Positions 6,932 through 9,680 of a stretch of DNA of 9,680 bases are shown here, in pieces. The DNA is taken from contig PXYR01000065.1 of assembly GCA_003023665.1 (NCBI GenBank), positions 1-9,680 of the forward strand. Reading direction: 5' to 3'. The DNA is from Bacteroidota bacterium (GTDB lineage Bacteria > Bacteroidota > Bacteroidia > Flavobacteriales > Schleiferiaceae). The stretch's first letter is position 1. The number at the start of each line of letters is the position of its first letter. The position numbers and the translations under genes were made by a program. The notes beneath the pieces are model-generated. The model made no database searches. It saw only the letters and a list, made by a program, of their open reading frames with translations, and was not told the origin of the DNA.

Positions 6932-7819
6932 ATGAAAAATATTACTGTAATCGGCGCCGGAACTATGGGCAACGGAATTGCACATGTGTTTGCTCATAAT
7001 GGCTACCATGTTCAACTTTATGATATAAATGAAGCAGCACTAGAGAAAGCTTTAGTGACGGTTTCTAAAAATATGGACCGACAAATAGCCAAGGATAAAC
7101 TTACAACCCAAGAGAAAGAAGCTGCCCTAGGTCGTCTGCAAACCGGAACAAATCTTAAACAAGCATTAGCATCTGCAAACTTGGTAGTCGAAGCTGCAAC
7201 CGAGAATAAAGCGTTGAAATTCAAGATTTTTAAAGAATTAGATGAATGGGCTCCTGCGGATTGTATTCTTGCTTCTAACACTTCCTCTATTAGCATTACT
7301 GAAATTGCAGCTCAGACCAAAAGACCGGATAAAGTAATTGGCATGCATTTTATGAATCCTGTGCCTGTGATGAAATTAGTTGAAATCATTAGAGGCTATA
7401 GCACTTCAGATCAAGTATGTGCCCAAATCATTGAGGTGAGTGCATCTCTGCAAAAGATTCCTGTGGCATGTAATGACTATCCTGGCTTTGTTGCAAATAG
7501 AATCTTAATGCCTATGATTAATGAAGCCATCATATCCCTTCATGAGGGAGTTGCAGGCGTTCAAGAAATAGATGCAATAATGAAATTAGGCATGGCACAC
7601 CCTATGGGACCACTGCAGTTGGCTGACTTTATTGGCTTAGATGTTTGTTTAAGCATTCTCAATGTATTACATGATGGATTAGGTAATCCAAAGTATGCTC
7701 CTTGTCCATTATTGGTTAATATGGTCAATGCTGGTAAATTGGGCGTAAAGTCAAAAGAAGGATTCTACGATTATTCCAATGGAGTGAAAGAAGCTCCAAT
7801 TAGTTCACAATTCAAATAA
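6932..7819 (+). CDS. 3-hydroxybutyryl-CoA / 3-hydroxyacyl-CoA dehydrogenase
   Basis: This NAD-dependent enzyme would oxidise 3-hydroxyacyl-CoA to 3-oxoacyl-CoA (or the reverse), in fatty-acid breakdown or short-chain acyl-CoA metabolism. The single-domain, 295-residue length fits the Hbd/PaaH group rather than the long FadB fusion. The Rossmann motif VIGAGTMGNGIA lies at 6-17, followed by Asp31 at the end of strand 2, which favours NAD. Catalytic positions align with the known enzymes: Ser118 in SNTSS, His139 in HFMNPVPVMKLVE, Glu151, and Asn189 in GFVANR. The C-terminal dimer domain has LGMAHPMGPLQLADFIGLD (219-237). It starts 22 nt after the sugar transferase and ends 7 nt before the peptidase gene, so co-transcription is likely, although no metabolic link to either is obvious. 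Chain-length preference is unknown. Confidence 0.95.
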   Translation: MKNITVIGAGTMGNGIAHVFAHNGYHVQLYDINEAALEKALVTVSKNMDRQIAKDKLTTQEKEAALGRLQTGTNLKQALASANLVVEAATENKALKFKIFKELDEWAPADCILASNTSSISITEIAAQTKRPDKVIGMHFMNPVPVMKLVEIIRGYSTSDQVCAQIIEVSASLQKIPVACNDYPGFVANRILMPMINEAIISLHEGVAGVQEIDAIMKLGMAHPMGPLQLADFIGLDVCLSILNVLHDGLGNPKYAPCPLLVNMVNAGKLGVKSKEGFYDYSNGVKEAPISSQFK

Positions 7820-7826
7820 ATTTTAA

Positions 7827-9008
7827 ATGAAACATTACGCATTACTCGCTGCCCTAAGTTTTGCAAACTTAGGTTTTGCACAAGTTGATTTAATCAACAA
7901 AGTAAAGGACAACGGATCAGAAGCTCCCCTCGGATATGAATGGGAAACTGTTGTTGATATTGAAGCTACTCCTGTCAAAAATCAAGGTGCTTCTGGAACA
8001 TGTTGGTCCTACGCAACCACCTCTTTTGTAGAGAGTGAAATGATTCGTATGGGTAAGGCGCCGATAGACATTAGTGAGATGTTTACGGTAAGAAAAGTCT
8101 ATGAGGATAAAGCGGAAAAATACGTTCGCCTTCACGGTTATCTAAATTTTGCTCAAGGTGGTGCATTACCGGATGTAATGTATGTTATAGATAAATACGG
8201 CGCGGTACCTCAAGAGGCTTATGACGGTTTGAATTACGGCACGGACATCAATCGCCACGGGGAAATGGAGGCTTCACTAAAAGGTATTCTTGATGCCGTA
8301 ATTAAGAACAAAAACGGAAAATTAAGCCCGAGTTGGAAAATAGGTTTTAACGGTGTTCTAGATGCCTATTTAGGTGATAACCCCGCCCAATTTGGATACC
8401 AAGGCAAAACCTATACACCAAGAACTTTTGCGGATGAAATCATTGGAGTTAACCCAAAGGATTATGTACAATTGACTTCTTGGACCCATTATCCAATGTA
8501 TGAAGAATGTATGATTCAAGTGCCTGACAATTGGACATGGGGTTCTTCATACAATTTGCCGCTTAATGAAATGATGGAAGTCATGGAAGGTGCGTTATTA
8601 GAAGGATTTCCGGTTGCCTGGGCCTGTGATGTGAGTGACAAAGGATTTTCTATTCGCAATGGTATTGCTGTTATGCCCAACCAAAGTTGGAATGACATGT
8701 CCGAAGAAGAAGTTAAGGCCGTTTATTCTGCGCCTCATGCAGAAGCTGAGATTACTCAAGAAATGAGACAAGAGCAGTACGACAACTACCTCACGCAGGA
8801 CGATCATGGAATGGTCATTCAAGGTATAGTAAAAGATCAAGAGGGCAACCAGTTCTTCATTGTAAAGAACTCGTGGGGAGACCGAAAAAATGATTTTAAA
8901 CCGGGTTACCTCTATGCCTCTGATAGCTATGTACGCCTGAAAACTATAAGCATCATGATGCATAAAGATTCATTGCCTAAAGCTCTTAAAAAGAAGTTAG
9001 GCCTATAA
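7827..9008 (+). CDS. Secreted C1-family cysteine peptidase, bleomycin hydrolase / aminopeptidase C type
   Basis: This is a papain-fold peptidase of the bleomycin-hydrolase (C1B) group, which usually trims N-terminal residues from peptides. A signal peptide (residues 1-18, ending GFA before Gln19) predicts export to the periplasm or beyond, unlike the cytosolic PepC of Firmicutes. The catalytic set is complete: Gln53 of the oxyanion hole and Cys59 in KNQGASGTCWSYA, His327 in DDHGMVIQG, and Asn348 in VKNSWG. The AWACDVSDKGFS segment (264-275) matches the group, as does the insertion between Cys59 and His327, which is longer than in papain. There is no separate propeptide, as expected for this group. 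At 393 residues it is slightly shorter than PepC. It is the last gene of the rightward unit, with a terminator 26 nt after the stop. The exact substrate is unknown. Confidence 0.93.
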   Translation: MKHYALLAALSFANLGFAQVDLINKVKDNGSEAPLGYEWETVVDIEATPVKNQGASGTCWSYATTSFVESEMIRMGKAPIDISEMFTVRKVYEDKAEKYVRLHGYLNFAQGGALPDVMYVIDKYGAVPQEAYDGLNYGTDINRHGEMEASLKGILDAVIKNKNGKLSPSWKIGFNGVLDAYLGDNPAQFGYQGKTYTPRTFADEIIGVNPKDYVQLTSWTHYPMYEECMIQVPDNWTWGSSYNLPLNEMMEVMEGALLEGFPVAWACDVSDKGFSIRNGIAVMPNQSWNDMSEEEVKAVYSAPHAEAEITQEMRQEQYDNYLTQDDHGMVIQGIVKDQEGNQFFIVKNSWGDRKNDFKPGYLYASDSYVRLKTISIMMHKDSLPKALKKKLGL

Positions 9009-9031
9009 AGGCGTATTCTAAACTGGAACAG

Positions 9032-9667
9032 TTAATCCGCTCTTTTGATAAGAGCGGATTTTTTTTGTAGATACTTAAATACAGCGTTTACAATTACGGC
9101 TATAGTAACACCTAATAGTATGCCGGCCATAACATCAGTTATCCAATGCATCATTAAATAGACTCTTGAGATGGCAACTGCTATAGCACATAGAGCAGCG
9201 AACACCTGCAGCACAGGCCTTTTATAGTGAAGTGCCATTAAGGTGAACCAAATGAATGCAGTAGTCGTGTGACCACTTGGAAAAGCAAATTGGAGTGGCA
9301 TATCTATTCCCATTCCTAAAGCTAATTGTGTTTCCCCCCAATCAATTATGGCCATTGGCCTAGGAGATGGAGCAAATACTAGCCTCTTTAGAATTTGAAC
9401 AACAACTGCAGAAAGTATACCGGCAGTCAAAAATTCACCTGCACGCCACCAAGACTTTTGAAAAGAATAAGCCACGATTACGACGGCAAATAATTGCCAT
9501 TCTCCCCAACCCGTTATAAATTTCATTACTTGGTAAATATTTTCATTATACCAAGTGTTGTGAATGAATAGTTGAGCTGAAATCTTATCGGAGTGAAGCG
9601 ATAAAAAAATCCCACAAACCGCAAGAAAGAGGAATGTGGGAATTAAAAAGTATTTAATGTTTCGCAT
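9032..9667 (-). CDS. PAP2-family membrane phosphatase
   Basis: This 211-residue polytopic protein belongs to the PAP2 superfamily, which removes phosphate from membrane lipids such as undecaprenyl pyrophosphate, phosphatidylglycerol phosphate or lipid A. The three active-site motifs are visible: KRLVFAPSPRP (94-104), FPSGHTT with His133 (129-135), and SRVYLMMHWITD with nucleophile His174 and Asp178 (167-178). Motif 1 has eight residues between Lys94 and RP instead of the canonical six. About six hydrophobic segments are seen (5-23, 57-68, 78-93, 135-146, 152-166, 179-197). The C-terminus SALIKRAD is encoded by the terminator hairpin of the convergent operon. The ATG at 9667 directly follows a TAA (9670-9668), which could be the end of an upstream gene outside the window. 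Substrate unknown; a link to polysaccharide carrier recycling is only a suggestion. Confidence 0.92.
   Translation of the reverse strand: MRNIKYFLIPTFLFLAVCGIFLSLHSDKISAQLFIHNTWYNENIYQVMKFITGWGEWQLFAVVIVAYSFQKSWWRAGEFLTAGILSAVVVQILKRLVFAPSPRPMAIIDWGETQLALGMGIDMPLQFAFPSGHTTTAFIWFTLMALHYKRPVLQVFAALCAIAVAISRVYLMMHWITDVMAGILLGVTIAVIVNAVFKYLQKKSALIKRAD
9034..9066 (+). terminator. Intrinsic terminator after the cysteine peptidase, embedded in the 3' end of the PAP2 gene
   Basis: The plus strand has a perfect 11-bp stem, AATCCGCTCTT (9034-9044) with AAGAGCGGATT (9050-9060), closed by the 5-nt loop TTGAT. It is followed by six T residues (eight counting the last two stem bases). This is a textbook rho-independent terminator for the rightward operon. 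On the minus strand there is no matching T-run, so it should work in one direction only. The stem also encodes the final residues SALIKRAD and overlaps the stop of the convergent PAP2 gene. Confidence 0.93.
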
Positions 9668-9680
9668 TTACGCGCCAATA

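Noticed and set aside
8598..8963. A 121-codon minus-strand reading frame under the cysteine peptidase
   Set aside because: It overlaps the segment encoding the catalytic His and Asn of the peptidase; the composition is shadow-like.
9668..9680. End of another leftward gene (reading I-G-A-stop) directly before PAP2
   Set aside because: The TAA adjoining the PAP2 ATG is suggestive, but 13 bases are too few to support a gene call.

Overview
The window looks like chromosome from a Bacteroidota bacterium, most likely of the Flavobacteriales. It is AT-rich, at roughly 40% GC by eye. Shine-Dalgarno sequences are largely absent. A TAnnTTTG-type -7 promoter box is present, and the protein motifs of HMG-CoA lyase, Pcm, PAP2 and the lipoprotein are of the Bacteroidota type. 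Gene density is very high: no stretch over 300 bases lacks a gene or RNA element, and I see no mobile element, CRISPR array, tRNA or rRNA.

Left part (1-4565), all read leftwards. pcm (protein repair methyltransferase), smpB (tmRNA partner), pyrD (class 2 dihydroorotate dehydrogenase) and an HMG-CoA lyase form a tight run with gaps of 15, 1 and 33 nt. Fifteen bases past the lyase stop codon an adenosylcobalamin-type riboswitch begins (about 1324-1478). It leads into a TonB-dependent receptor of the BtuB type, which runs off the left edge of the window. A probable promoter for this unit lies inside the last codons of the lyase gene. The riboswitch 3' strand can pair either in its own P1 stem or with a hairpin next to the receptor start codon, which suggests how B12 could switch translation.

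Middle and right part (4619-9008), read rightwards from the divergent 4566-4618 gap. A lipoprotein overlaps by four bases (TTGA) a polyprenyl-phosphate sugar-1-phosphate transferase that would start exopolysaccharide repeat units. These are followed by a 3-hydroxyacyl-CoA dehydrogenase (22 nt gap) and a secreted C1-family, bleomycin-hydrolase-like cysteine peptidase (7 nt gap). This unit ends in a strong intrinsic terminator. The same DNA encodes the last eight residues of a convergent PAP2 membrane phosphatase (9032-9667).

The functions are mostly housekeeping: B12 uptake, pyrimidine synthesis, ribosome rescue, leucine/HMG-CoA breakdown, surface polysaccharide and beta-oxidation. I found no convincing new defence or mobile system. 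The most interesting points are regulatory and architectural: the riboswitch switching helix, the lipoprotein-transferase coupling, near-leaderless starts and the coding terminator.
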